64,000 nt of DNA from Aegilops tauschii subsp. strangulata. Its lineage: Eukaryota > Streptophyta > Magnoliopsida > Poales > Poaceae. Made by a program: the position numbers and the translations under genes. A model generated the notes under the pieces. That model had not been told where the DNA came from. It was given only the letters and a program-made list of their open reading frames with translations, and made no database searches. Positions 20,561-31,663 of the stretch are shown piece after piece. The stretch lies in assembly GCF_002575655.3 (NCBI RefSeq), contig NC_053037.3, positions 47,403,242 through 47,467,241 of the forward strand, read 5' to 3'. Position 1 is the stretch's first letter, and every line of letters begins with the position of its first letter.

Positions 20561-21895
20561 TGTCGACATATATTTTTTCTCAAATTGCTAAAATCTTTTG
20601 GGCCCTGAACCAAAATCCATGGTAGAGTGCCTCTTGCACTCATATTGGTTCACATAAAAGGAAGCAAGTAATGAAGAATAGCACTCGCTCTGCAAACGAG
20701 TGGTATTTACCGCAGTAATACCTACTCCTGATAAGTATCTTCCATATGGTATACTAAAAAACTTCTCATAGACAATGTCAACGAGGTAGCGAGAAAGCGA
20801 GGCTTGTAGCAAAAGGGTTCACGCAGAGACCTGACATCAATTATGATGTAACATACCTTCTTAGTATGGGTGGATTTATGTTTCGATACTGAATATCATT
20901 GGTAATAAAATAATAATAATAGCCATGCAGTTAATGGATGCAGTGACTACATACTCATATGAGTCGCTCATTTCAAAAATCTCTATTGAAGTCCCTGAAG
21001 GGCTTATATTTCCGAATCTAAAAGGAAATCGCAACAAGTTTTGTGTAATACTTCATAAGTCACTCTATGACTTGAAATACCCGGAAATCATATGGTACTA
21101 CCGACTAAATGAGTTTCTTCTTCAAAAGGATTACTCGAATGATGATGATTATTTACATGTTTAATAATGGAATCCCAAATTTCATTTCCTTTCACCACCT
21201 CGATGTATATTGACGACCTCATCATCAATGTCTATACAAGACCTAAACATGCACAAAATCATCTCAAGACGGGAATTTTGGATTCAACCAAATTTAGCTT
21301 AAGTTTACAACTTGAGCATTCTCTCAAGAATGCATATCAGTCTACATATATCCAAAACATACATGAGAAGTTCAATGTGGATATATCATACCAACAAAAG
21401 GTATATGGTGGATATAAGAAATATTAACTTATATCTCAAGCTCACAATAAATCTTGGGCAAGTCCATCAGGAAAATCAAGATATGACCATGATATATGAA
21501 ATGATATTGGCTCTTTATTTGATCCCAACAATGCCACATCAATGACTGAATTCATCGGAATAGTCTTCTCATGGAAGTCATCTAAATTGACTCTAATGAC
21601 TACTTCCACTTATCATTCTAGCATAATTGCTTTATCTAAAAGCATTGCAAAATATGCATGGCTCAGCAGAATGATAAACCACACTCTAAATCATGTGGTT
21701 GAGATTCATCAGAATCACATAACTTGATTTATTAAGATGCTTCCACTTGTATTACTCAATACATTGCTCGAAATTACTTATCCTCACGAACTATAGAAAA
21801 GTGAGGAAATAATTCTATAGATTATCCACAATGTCATGATCATGTCAATGGAATTGGTATGACACATCCTCCAGATTTGCAAATTTCAGGGGGAG
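20561..21895 (+). pseudogene. Copia RT and RNase H remnants (Ale-like)
   Basis: Pieces in order: a REPDI-like RDPDINYDVTY segment near 20830; QLMDAVTTYSYESLI and LYDLKYPEIIWYYRLNEFL (20925-21164), recognisable as the Copia QMDVVTAYL...YGLKQSG block; MYIDDLIINVY (from about 21200) in place of the YVDDL catalytic motif; LQLEHS; then WKSSKLTLMTTSTYHSSIIAL (21570-21640) for the RNase H region; and finally a PPDLQISGG segment at about 21870. Frames change repeatedly and stops are frequent. This is a dead polymerase. Both catalytic Asp codons happen to survive in the IDD motif. Confidence 0.75.
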
Positions 21896-21949
21896 TAATC
21901 TCCCAAACTATAACCTGTTAACAATCATCAGATTGCATATATTGTACTC

Positions 21950-22450
21950 TTTTCCCCCTTGATGAGTTTTTTCCTAATGGTTTCTCATAAAAGGTTTTTA
22001 ATGAGACAATATAAACACAAGTGTATGAATATGCCATATCATTTTCTCCTTATATTTTTCCCATTGGGTTTTAAGGGAGTTTTCAATGGCATATCAGATT
22101 GCACTCTTTTCCCTTATGAGTTTTCTCTCAAAGTTTCTCATAACGGTTTTTAATGAGGCAATATCATTTTAAGATTATATGCTATACTTTCAAGTTTTTT
22201 TCCCATCGAGTTTTTAAAGGAAAGTATACACAGCATATTTATTGTTCTCTACACTCACCAGCGAGTTTTATCCTTCCTCAAAGGTTTTTCTCGTATGACT
22301 TATTAGGAGACAATAATCATTATATGTTGCATAATTTTTCTCCTTATTATTTTTCCCAATGGGTTTAAAGGAGTTTGAGCAACATATCTACACTATTCTC
22401 CTCATATTTTTCCCACAGGGTTTTTGGAGGAGACTTTAAGGATTATACAA
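21950..22450 (+). repeat. TTTTCCCAT-GGGTTTT repeats in the Copia 3' region
   Basis: At least five diverged copies of a block reading TTTTTCCCATNGGGTTTTNAAGG, some with a linked TTTTTAATGAGGCAATAT. Examples begin near 22055, 22198, 22345 and 22406. Such repeats are common in the 3' leader of Ale-like elements. No coding sequence. Confidence 0.6.
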
Positions 22451-22549
22451 GTCTTTCCCAAGATGAAGATGATGAACATTCTCAAAGGCAAACACTTACA
22501 AGGACGGTTCTTTATCAAGATGGTGTATATTCACAAAGACAAGCATTGA

Positions 22550-22559
22550 TTAGGGGGAG
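22550..22559 (+). promoter_or_regulatory. Polypurine tract of the Ale-like Copia
   Basis: TTAGGGGGAG directly before the 3' LTR TG. Confidence 0.75.
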
Positions 22560-22721
22560 TGTTAGGAATTAATTAATTAGATTAATTAAAGGGTTAATCC
22601 CTGCTTATGTCGATTCCACTATTGGCAACCGCTTTTGTATACGGGTATATATACCCCAAACTTCATCAATGAAAGTAACGGTTCCATCATTTGCTCCTTC
22701 CTCTCTTGTTTTACTTTCACA
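22560..22721 (+). repeat. 3' LTR of the Ale-like Copia (162 bp)
   Basis: TGTTAGGAATTAATT to TTTACTTTCACA, followed by the TAATT duplication (22722-22726). Confidence 0.9.
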
Positions 22722-22941
22722 TAATTAACGAGCGCTCCTTCGGGAGCCTCGCAATGATCACCGCCACTTGGCGCGCTCTCAGCCATTCGCCACGTGTCGC
22801 GCTCTGGGCGCTCCCTCCGGGTTTTTTTTCGCACGCATTTTCTGCTTTTCAAAACGGTTTTTTCCGGGTTTTTTCAACGTTTTGGTTTTCCACTGGTCTC
22901 CCTCCGGATTTTTCAACATTCCGGGTTTTTCAAAAAATGTG

Positions 22942-23268
22942 TTTTCTTTTTTTTTTTCTTTCGCGAGAGTCGCGGTTTTGCTTCCGCGAGATGCACGGTT
23001 TTGCTTTCACGAGAGTCACGGCCGTGCCTCTCGGAAACTAAAAAAACGCGTTTTCTGTTTTTTTTCCTTTCGGGTGAGTCACGGTTTTGCTTCCGCGAGA
23101 GGCACGGTTGTGCTTTCGCGATAGTCACGGCTGTGCCTCTCGAAAACGAAAAAAACGTGTTTTCTATTTTTTTTTCTTTCGCGAGAGTCACGGTTTTGCT
23201 TCCGCGAGAGGCACGCTTGTGATTTCGTCAGAGGCACGGGCGTGCCTCTTTTGGAAAGGGAAAAAACC
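22942..23268 (+). repeat. Three tandem 109-bp repeats in the foldback element
   Basis: Units start near 22942, 23051 and 23160. Each reads TTTTCT-poly(T)-CTTTCGCGAGAGTCACGG, then TTTTGCTTCCGCGAGAGGCA, then GCCTCTCGGAAAC-GAAAAAAACG. Each unit also contains short inverted segments (CGCGAGAG/CTCTCG). Confidence 0.8.
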
Positions 23269-23300
23269 CGTGATCCTGGTTTGGTTTTTTCATCCGGGTA

Positions 23301-23305
23301 TTTTT
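23301..23305 (+). repeat. Target-site duplication of the chromovirus, left copy
   Basis: TTTTT, matching 45205-45209. Weakened by the T-rich context, but both LTR termini are exact. Confidence 0.7.
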
Positions 23306-26300
23306 TGTGGCACCCCGGCTCAGAGCAACCGGTTTACCCTGCATTGCCAGCCCAGAGATCGAGTCTTCTGGCAATACACAACAACATGGTACAGAAATAA
23401 CCGCTTTACTGATACTAGCGGGATACAAAGGTCTGATATTACATCGAGATGCGAGGCCAAGCGGCACACACGGTGCTGCTGGACAGTATGTACATTATTT
23501 AATAAACATGGCTGGGGCCTCGATCACACGAAACTACGCGGCAGCGGAAGAACGACGAAGTGGAACTCCATAGCACAGGGACACCGACGTGGACATGGCC
23601 TAGACACGAGATGCACTCCAGTACGAATCGACTTGCCTGAAAGCTGGCATAACACGCCAGGTCAGTACATTGAATGTACTTGCAAGCTCACAACAAACAT
23701 AAGCACGATGACAGACAATATCATGATAATTAATCAAGTTAAATTAATGCAAGAAATACTACAGATGCAATGCAGCCAAACAGTGCACCGAGTCACGCGG
23801 ACTCGTTTACCAGACGGTTACCTCGTAACCAAACGGTGACCACACCGGGGTCACACATGCAACCAACAACCCATGAACACCTCGAGTGTTCAAGTTTCAC
23901 CACGAAACAATGCATCGCAACAATCTCTTAGTTTGCAAGATTAATTATAAAAGTTGATCCATGGTGTGACTTACTCCCGAGTCTTGCCCATAACCGAGGG
24001 CGCGGCTATCGATAGATTAAATACACTCTGCAGAGGTAGCGCACTTTACCCACACTACGGAATACCTGGCCTCGCGCTCCCATTCGGGTGGACCAAAATA
24101 TTCCGACGAAACCCTTCCCTTGTCATGCACTCTCCCCGGCCACTCCGACCATCTCTCTCTCAGGGCTAGGTCTTGGGTGGCCCCGTGTCTACCAAAGACA
24201 CCAACGGCGACCTAAATGGCAAAACGGTCCCAAACGAGGACAAGGTACCATAAAAACAAAAACGAGCACACAAGGTTATGTCTGCCTACCGGGCCAGGGT
24301 ATGCACGCCCATAACCTTCCCTCGCGGGAGGCACCGGTGAGAGCCACAACAAAGGACTGAATCAACACCTTCCCATTAGGTAAATGTGGTCGCACTGAAC
24401 TAAAACCCGATTCAGTGGCACCATGATGTGATCAACATCATATTCAAGTTGAGCTTAATCAGGTTTAACTTTGATAAAAACTATTTATCAGAAACATGAT
24501 ATGAAAAATAATTTTCATGCAACTACTCGTCATGCAAAGCAAACAACTCATGTTCATGGATCAAACTTAACCACATAATTACCTTGCAACACTAAAGATC
24601 AAAACTCTCTGGTTATAACTCATTCTTATCAGCAAGTAACATTTTTATTAGTTCTTTATTTAACTGGAAATATCACTTAGTAAAATTTCTACCATTAATT
24701 ACCATAGCAATATGCATAGTGCAATATCTTACTCTACTTAACGAAAAAAGTTCATTGCATGCAACCAGTAACTAAAGCAAGCATTTCTAACAGAATAGAG
24801 TAACTAATAGTTTACCAAAATGATTTACCAAATTTTAAATGCAAATAAGAACTCATATTCAAGTAGAAAATCATAGATATTGAAATAACACCATCCAAAT
24901 GATGGTGTGGCTTGCCTTAGTGTAGAGGAGGATCACACCCCTCTTGGTTTGCTTCAAGACAAGCTTCTCCTTCTGAAAAAATAATTTAAACCACAAAAAT
25001 AAATGTCGAAACACATTCCGAAAATCACCAGAAATTCTAGACAGCAAGGAAAAATCCACCTTTTGGTGTGCTGCTAGAGCTTTCTGTAACAAAGACAATG
25101 CAAGAAGAATCAATTCATTTGGACTTATGGTTTAGAAATGGTGGCTGGTCAAAGTTTAGTTAAATTTCTGAATTAAATTTGGATAAACAGAAAATCCTGG
25201 GGGGGGGGGGGTGACGTCGAAGACGTAAAACGGGAGTGCGCCTCCACTCGTACCACTTCGGGCGCGAGTGGTGAGGCTGACACTGGGCCCCACCAGTCGG
25301 GAGAGAGAGAGGGGGATCGAGACCAGAGGAGGGGCGGCGCTTCGCCGGAGCTCACGCCGGCGACGAGGGGGTTTGGGGCTAGGCTTGAGAGATAGGATTG
25401 AAGCGGGGCTCGAGGCGCACCTGCCTGTACCCGTGGCTTGGCGAGAGGTGGACTGAGCAGCTCGGGGTTGAGCTCACAAGCTTCGGTGGCGGACGGGGTT
25501 CGCCGGAGAGGTTGAAGAGGGAGGCTAGAGGCAGCTCCGAGGGCTTGGCGGCCTCCAAGCAGCACCAACAGAGCACCAAGGCCCTACCCAAGCAGTTGCC
25601 TGAGCTCGAGAGGCCCTGGAGAGCGGTAGCTGGCCTGCGGGGATCGCCGAAGTCCTCGGGTCGGGGCGACGGCCAGAGGCCTGCCCGACCGAACTGCGGT
25701 CGTTCTACGTGTTCGTGGTGGATGTGTGGAGTGGTGCGTGGCCAGGATTCGAGTCGGGGTGGCTTTATATAGTCGGAGCAAGAGGGGGGGGGACGTGTCG
25801 CTGCCGGAGCGCTCTGGACACGCGGCGAACGTCGACGAGAAGCTCCAACATGAGGGGGGCAAGGTGCTGCGTCGACTTAGGGGCTTGCCCACGCTTGCGG
25901 ACACGCACATGAGGCGGTTGGGGAAGCAGACAAGCACACACGCGCACTGTGGCGTTTTGGCCGCGACGCGTCCGTGCTTGCTGCGGCGGCTCCGGCGTCG
26001 GCGAGCGCCAGGGAGGGGTCAAGCTTGATGGGTCGAGGGCTGTGGCGCGGGGCGGCAGTCGGAGGCGAGCGCTGGAACGGGCACACGCGAAACAGAGCGC
26101 AAGGCGCCAGTGAGAGCGCGTCGAGACGCATGCCAGGCACCGTGTCCACGCGCGGTCACCAAGCTGGCATGGTGAAAACGACGCCCAGGAGCAGCCAAAC
26201 CTTGTCTACGCATTCGACCATGCAGTGTTTAGTCTAGGGGAGGTGATGGATCATACCCAGGCCGACCAGACTTGACTCTACCAAGCTGGCAATTTTCTAG

Positions 26301-26868
26301 TCAGAAACTTAGTCGCCAAGTTTGGCCACCTTCTGGAAGGCCATTAGGGCTGATCTCCTGGGGTTTAGAGTTTCTTAGGAAGGTGTTTAAGCTCAAGAAA
26401 GCTCAAGGCCAAAAGCTCAAGGAAAAATGCACTTGCTGTACAAAGTGCATTTCTGGTCCAGAAGTGAAAAGATTTTCTACAACAAAAATATTACAAAAAG
26501 TGATGCAATATTTTTGCATGGGAAGGTGAGCCAGGGTTCTAAGAATATTTAGGAATTATCTCAAATTTTTCTGAGCAAAAAATTGGGGTTGCTTTGGAGC
26601 ACAAGGTTCTGAAGTGAATTCCACAGGGAAAAATGAATATTTTTCTATTAGGAAAAATATTCATTGGATTATTTTGGGAATTTGTTGGAGGAATAAGGTA
26701 GATAGGTCACTTGGGTGAAAGCCAAGGATATGCCCAAGTGACAAGTCCATTTGAAAATGATTCAAAACCCATATCAAATCAGGGCAAAAACCACGGTGAA
26801 AACCAAGTCCGGAAAAAGAGAGAAGGCAAGTCCGGCAAAAGAGAGAAGGCAAAATCTAGGCTGTCACA
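23306..26868 (-). repeat. 3' LTR of the chromovirus (3563 bp)
   Basis: Termini TGTGGCACCC (23306) and GGCTGTCACA (26868) on the plus strand. It contains a C-rich homopolymer run (25200-25210 in G form) and a TATA-like CTATATAAAG on the minus strand at 25764-25773. It is adjacent to the polypurine tract at 26869-26880. Confidence 0.9.
25764..25773 (-). promoter_or_regulatory. Probable TATA box, chromovirus 3' LTR
   Basis: CTATATAAAG on the minus strand. The same box is present in the 5' LTR at 44112-44120. Confidence 0.5.
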
Positions 26869-26880
26869 AACCTCCCCCAC
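26869..26880 (-). promoter_or_regulatory. Polypurine tract of the chromovirus
   Basis: GTGGGGGAGGTT on the minus strand, directly before the LTR TGTGACAGCC. Confidence 0.75.
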
Positions 26881-26892
26881 TTAGAATGAATC

Positions 26893-28281
26893 TCATCCTC
26901 GAGATTCGGTTGCTTGGGAAAACCATTCTGGGTATGCAGTCTTTAAAAATTCCTCTCTTTCCCAGGTTGCTTCTTCTTCGGTGTGATGCTCCCATTGAAC
27001 CTTGTAAAACCTTATCTCTTTGCTGCAAGTGACCCTTTCTGTCTGATCCAATATTCTAATTGGCTTTTCCTCATAAGTCAAATCCTTAGCCAATTCTATT
27101 TCTGCCATATCAGTCCTTTTCTCCGGTGGCAAGATACATCTCCTTAGCTGTGAGATGTGAAACACGTTGTGTACTTCTGACAATTCTGGTGGCAATTCCA
27201 ATTGGTATGCAACTGCTCCGACTCTGGCCATGACGGGGAATGGACCGATATATCAGGGTGCCAATTTTCCTCGGGTCTGAAACCTGTTGACTCCTTTCAT
27301 AGGGGTGACTTGGAGATATACGTGCTCTCCGGGTTCGAAGCTGATCTGACGATGTTTGGCATCATAGTAGCTCTTCTGTCGGGATTTGGCCAGTTGCAGT
27401 CTGTCCCGGATTTCCTTGACTTGCTTCTCTGCTTCAAGCATTAAATCTGTCCCGAAAATACGGCTGTCTCCGGTTTGAGACCAATTTAATGGGGTACGGC
27501 ATTTCCGACCATACAGGGCTTCATAGGGTGACATCTTCAAGCTGGCCTGGAAACTGTTGTTGTAGGAAAACTCGGCGTAAGGTAGACAGTCTTCCCACTT
27601 GGTTCCTTGGGCCAATGCACATGCCCGGAGCATATCTTCGAGTATTTGATTTACTCGCACAGTTTGTCCATTTGTCTGAGGATGATAAGCCGTGCTATAC
27701 TTCAGAGCGGTCCCAAAGGCTTGATGTAGTCGGGTCCAAAATGCAGAGGTGAAAAGAGATCCCCTGTCGGAGGTGATAGTCTTGGGTACTGCATGTAGAC
27801 TGACGATTCTTGATACATACAGCTGTGCGAGTTGATTTGCACGGTATGTAGTCCGAGTAGGCAGGAAATGTGCCAGCTTGGTTAGGGTGTCCACTATGAC
27901 CCATATCGCGTCGTTTCCTCGATGAGACCTTGGTAATCCGGTGATGAAATCCATGCAAATATCATCCCATTTCCATTGGGATACCGACAGAGGCTGGAGG
28001 AGTCCGGCGGGTTTTTGATGTTCCGCCTTCACCTTATTGCATACGTCGCAACAGGCCAGAAAGTATGCGATATCTTTCTTCATTCCATCCCACCAAAATA
28101 TCTGACGAAGGTCCTCATACATTTTGGTACCACCGGGATGAATTGAATATGGTGCTTCATTCGCTTCTGCCAATATTTTCTTCTTCAGACTCTCTTGGTC
28201 GGGTACGCAAAGTCTTCCGCGAAACCGTAACAAACCTTGCTGATCCATAGAGAAATCCGGTGCACGCCCTTGGTGCACCTT
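26893..28281 (-). pseudogene. Chromovirus integrase and chromodomain (two stops)
   Basis: Integrase inserts the cDNA, and the chromodomain steers it to chromatin marks. A zinc-binding HHCC block (IHPGGTKMYEDL ... CDVCNKVKAEH) is followed by the catalytic core: D in MDFITGLPRS, D in ITSDRGSLFTS, and the E of QILEDMLRAC after AYHPQTNGQT. Next come the GPY/F-type region and a chromodomain-like tail (VSKIRILDQTERV-type spacing, WEHHTEEEATWEREEF) ending at 26893. An in-frame TGA at 27253-27255 separates the core from the GPF motif, and a TAG at 28282-28284 separates it from RNase H. Both are single-base-type losses. Frame is otherwise continuous with the RT segment upstream. Confidence 0.85.
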
Positions 28282-29645
28282 CTAAACATATATTTGTAAC
28301 ACCTTATCCTCCGCCTGAGCACTGCGGATTTCTTCTTCGAGAGTAGGGGCAACTTCCAATATATTGGTAAGACGGGCGTCGGTGATCACCAAGTTTAGCT
28401 GCATGATTTCTTCATAAAGCTCCAGAGGTAAGGAATCCATTAGAGCATTTAGGTTGGCTGGTTTGCGGCTGAGGGCGTCAGCCACCACATTAGCTTTGCC
28501 CGGGTGATAATTTATTCCGAGGTCGTAGTCCTTAACCAACTCGAGCCATCTTTGCTGTCGAAGGTTCAAGTCGGGCTGGGTGAATATATACTTGAGACTT
28601 TTATGGTCGGTGAATATCTGACACTTCTTTCCAATCAGATAGTGTCTCCAAATTTTCAAAGCGTGCACCACTGCGCCCAATTCCAAATCATGAGTATGAT
28701 AATTTACTTCATGTTGCCGTAGTTGGCGAGATGCATAGGCCACCACTTTGCCATCTTGCATGAGTACACACCCCAGTCCTTTTCTGGAGGCGTCGCAGTA
28801 AACATCGAAACTGCGGTAGATGTCTAGAAGAGTTAATACGGGTGCCGAGGTCAGCCTGGTTTTTAACTCATTGAAGCTTCGTTCGTAGTCCTCAGTCCAT
28901 ACGAACTTCTTGTCCTTCTTGAGGAGCTCAGTCATTGGCTTGACGATCTTGGAAAATCCTTCGATAAAACGGTGATAATATCCGGCCAGTCCAAGGAAAC
29001 TCCAGATTTCTGAGACGGTGGTGGGTGCGGACCAATCAAGTACATCTTTTGCCTTGCTTGGGTCCACCGAGATTCCTTCTGCCGAGAGGATATGTCCGAG
29101 GAATCCCACTTGCTGGAGCCAAAACTCACATTTGCTGAATTTGGCATACAGTTGATGATCGCGAAGCCTTTGCAGAACTGCCCGAAGATGCTCCTTATGC
29201 TCGTCCTTGCTCTTGGAGTAAATGAGGATGTTGTCAATGAACACCACCACGAATTTGTCCAAGAAATCCATAAACACCTTGCTCATCATATGCATAAAGA
29301 ATGCAGGAGCGTTGGTGAGGCCGAAGGACATAACGGTGTATTCATAAAGACCGTACCGGGTGGTGAACACCGTCTTAGGAATGTCTTCCTTCTTTATCTT
29401 GAGTTGATGATATCCCGTCCTCAAATCAATCTTTGAGAATACTTTGGCCCCACTGAGTTGATCAAACAGATCATCAATCCTCGGCAGTGGATACTTGTTT
29501 TTAATGGTGACATCATTCAGCTGTCGGTAGTCTACGCACATTCGTAGACTGCCATCCTTTTTGTCCACGAAGATTGCTGGTGATCCTCATGGTGAAGAGC
29601 TTGGACGAATGTATCCTTTTTGCAGCATCTGATCCAGTTGTTTCA
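28282..29645 (-). pseudogene. Chromovirus reverse transcriptase and RNase H
   Basis: From [18 protein letters not shown] through [15 protein letters not shown] (catalytic Asp), [17 protein letters not shown], and then [12 protein letters not shown], where the second Asp of the usual IDD pair is Asn (codon at 29230-29232). Downstream are [29 protein letters not shown], and RNase H with [44 protein letters not shown] and [14 protein letters not shown] at 29587-29589 lies just before the RT domain, and a frame change near 29650-29690 breaks the link to protease. TAG at 28282 ends the segment. The Asp-to-Asn change should abolish polymerase activity independently of the stops. Confidence 0.88.
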
Positions 29646-31352
29646 TCAATTCCACCAATTCTGAGGAGGGCATCCGATAATATTTCTTATGTATCGGGCA
29701 GGCACCAGATCAATAGCAAACTCCAATTCTCGGTCTGGTGGCATGCCGGGTAATTCTTCAGGGAATACATCTGGATACTCGCTGACCACTGGGATTAATT
29801 CCACCTCTTCTGCCACGGCTGCGAAAACCATACCCTTCGTGGGGATGCGCTTGCGGGCATAAAAACTTGTGGTGCGACCTTCCATATTTTTCAGGGTAAC
29901 TTCTCTGGTCGCACAGCTGATGCAGACTTGGTATTGGGTTAACCAATTCATGCCCAGAATGACATCCAACTTGTTGGAATCGATGATGATCAACGATGTT
30001 GGAAACTTGACGCCCTTGATGTCAATCTCCAAATTTCGGCAGCCGAGATTGCTTCTGAGTATGGATCCTGGGGATTGTACCAGCATGTGCTTTCCCAAAA
30101 TCGAGCAAGAAAAATTGTTTTGGGAAGCAAAACTCCGCGAAATAAAAGAGTGGGAAGCCCCAGAGTCAAACAAAATTACAGCGGGTATGTCGTTAACAAG
30201 AAACATACCAATGACGACTTCCGGGTCCTCTTGGGCTTCGTCTGCGGAGATGTGATGAACTTTCCCTTGGATTATATCGGGGGCAGAATACGGCTCCATG
30301 TAGTTGACTTGTGGCTGATATGGAGCTATGTGCTTGGTGTTCTTGGGACACTGTCGGGCGTAGTGTCCAGTTTGACCACAGCTGAAGCACGAATTGTTGC
30401 GCTGACAATCGTCGCGCACCGGGCTGGTCGCGACATTCTTGACTTGTGTAGTAGTCTTGTTGACATTCTGCTGCCAATTGGGTTTGTACTCCACGTGAGT
30501 CTGTTGCCAAGTACGAGCCTTTTGCACTGGTTGCATATCCTTCTTTGGCTCGAATTTGCGCTTGTGGTCACTAGCAGCTGGCTTGTTGTCGTGCAGGAGC
30601 TTGTGTTCCCTTTCGGCGATGAGGGCCTAGTTCACCAGAGTCAGGAAGTCTCGGAAATCAAAAATGCTGAGAGTGCACCTGAGATGCTGATTCAGGCCTC
30701 CAAGGAACCGATCGATTTTCCACTCTTCTATGGCCACATCATGGAGAGAATAGCGGGCCAGATGGTTGAATTTATTCAGGCACTCGGCGACGGTCATGCT
30801 GCCTTGAGTGAGAGTGAGAAATTCTTGTTGCTTGATATTCATGACTCCGGTGGGAATATGATACTTGCGGAAATGATCCTTGAATTTTGTCCAAGTAATT
30901 TCCTCGTCTGCTGGCCATATTGCTTTGGCATTATCCCACCATATAGCGGCAGCTCCTTCGATATAATGCGTGGCGAAGGGAACCTTGTCTCCTTCGTCTA
31001 TGCGAGCAATTTCCAGTTTTCTCTCAATAGTCCTTAGCCAGTCGTCGGCGTCCAAAGGATCAGTAGCATGGCTGAAACTGGGAGGCTTGGTTCGCTGAAA
31101 ATCTGACAGCTTGGAATGATGGCCATTCTGGTTTCCATTCTTCCCAACCATAACTTGTACACTTTTCAGTATTTCCAGCAGATCGTTGTTCCTTCTTTCT
31201 TCAAACATTCGCAGGATTTGCTCGGTGGAAGGCGGTTGTGTCGGTGGAGGTGGGGGTGCCTGGTATGGCTCAGGGGAATGTCCTGCCTGTCTTGCGGACC
31301 GATGGACAGGGACATCCTCACCAGCTTGACTGCTGCTGCCTCCACGCGGCAT
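29646..31352 (-). pseudogene. Chromovirus gag and protease (one stop)
   Basis: The ATG at 31352 starts gag, MPRGGSSSQAGED, followed by a Pro-rich segment. A capsid region with DPLDADDWLRTIERKL, YIEGAAAIWWDN and FLTLTQGSMTVAECL comes next. A TAG at 30627-30629 interrupts it. The same frame then continues through the CCHC knuckle CFSCGQTGHYARQC to an aspartic protease with the active-site block VILFDSGASHSFIS and GMNWL. The frame is lost after FAIDLVPA, where a small indel must lie at about 29690. Apart from that and one nonsense codon the gag-protease part is well preserved. Confidence 0.85.
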
Positions 31353-31663
31353 CCTATTTTTCGTTTTCTCAATACATAGCAACCATGATGAGAAAATTCC
31401 AAAATGGGGGAAAACCAATGACAAATCCCGGAAGAAAACATCAAATGAAAACCAAGTCGAATAAAAGAGTCCAACATAATTATACATAGTCCCAACATGA
31501 AAGTAAACATCGCAATGGGTCTACTACCCTCGTACATGAAACTACGCATCATGACAAGTGCGACTACAGCCATACATCATGCTCATGACTACCACGATAC
31601 TCTAACGGTCTACTGCTCGGATGGTGCTGCTGCAGGCTCGCCTCTTGAGCCAGACCCATATCC

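Larger units (their letters stand above)
8778..22721 (+). mobile_element. Ale-like Ty1/copia retrotransposon carrying a nested LINE
   Basis: Bounded by two short LTRs (8778-8952 and 22560-22721) and by TAATT duplications at 8773-8777 and 22722-22726. A primer-binding site (TGTTATCAGCAC) follows the first LTR and a polypurine tract (TTAGGGGGAG, 22550-22559) precedes the second, fixing plus orientation. Without the nested LINE it is about 6.8 kb. Remnants of GAG-pre-integrase (about 19120-19350), RT (about 20580-21270) and RNase H (about 21540-21890) resemble the Ale/Hopscotch lineage, which has short LTRs, but the frame is broken throughout. Confidence 0.85.
22722..23305. mobile_element. TIR/foldback (possibly Mutator-like) DNA element, left part
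   Basis: Begins with a GC-rich end (AACGAGCGCTCCTTCGGGAG ... GATCACCGCCACTTGGCGCG) and continues into T-rich/CG-rich repeats. The other end, after the chromovirus, is at 45210-45462 and carries the inverted counterpart (GCGCGCCACTTG ... GTGATCTTCGCAACGAG). The element is non-coding; open stretches of 70-140 codons on the plus strand merely follow the repeats. It was split first by the Ale-like Copia at its extreme left end and by the chromovirus at 23305. The exact TIR length and duplication were not resolved. Confidence 0.6.

Noticed and set aside
22691..23839. Overlapping plus-strand ORFs of 88-250 codons
   Set aside because: They follow the T-rich and CGCGAGAG 109-bp repeats and run into an LTR. 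No start context or domain.
23307..24360. Plus-strand ORFs of 70-90 codons repeated at 32569-33622
   Set aside because: The repetition is explained by the two chromovirus LTRs. Reading direction is opposite to the element.
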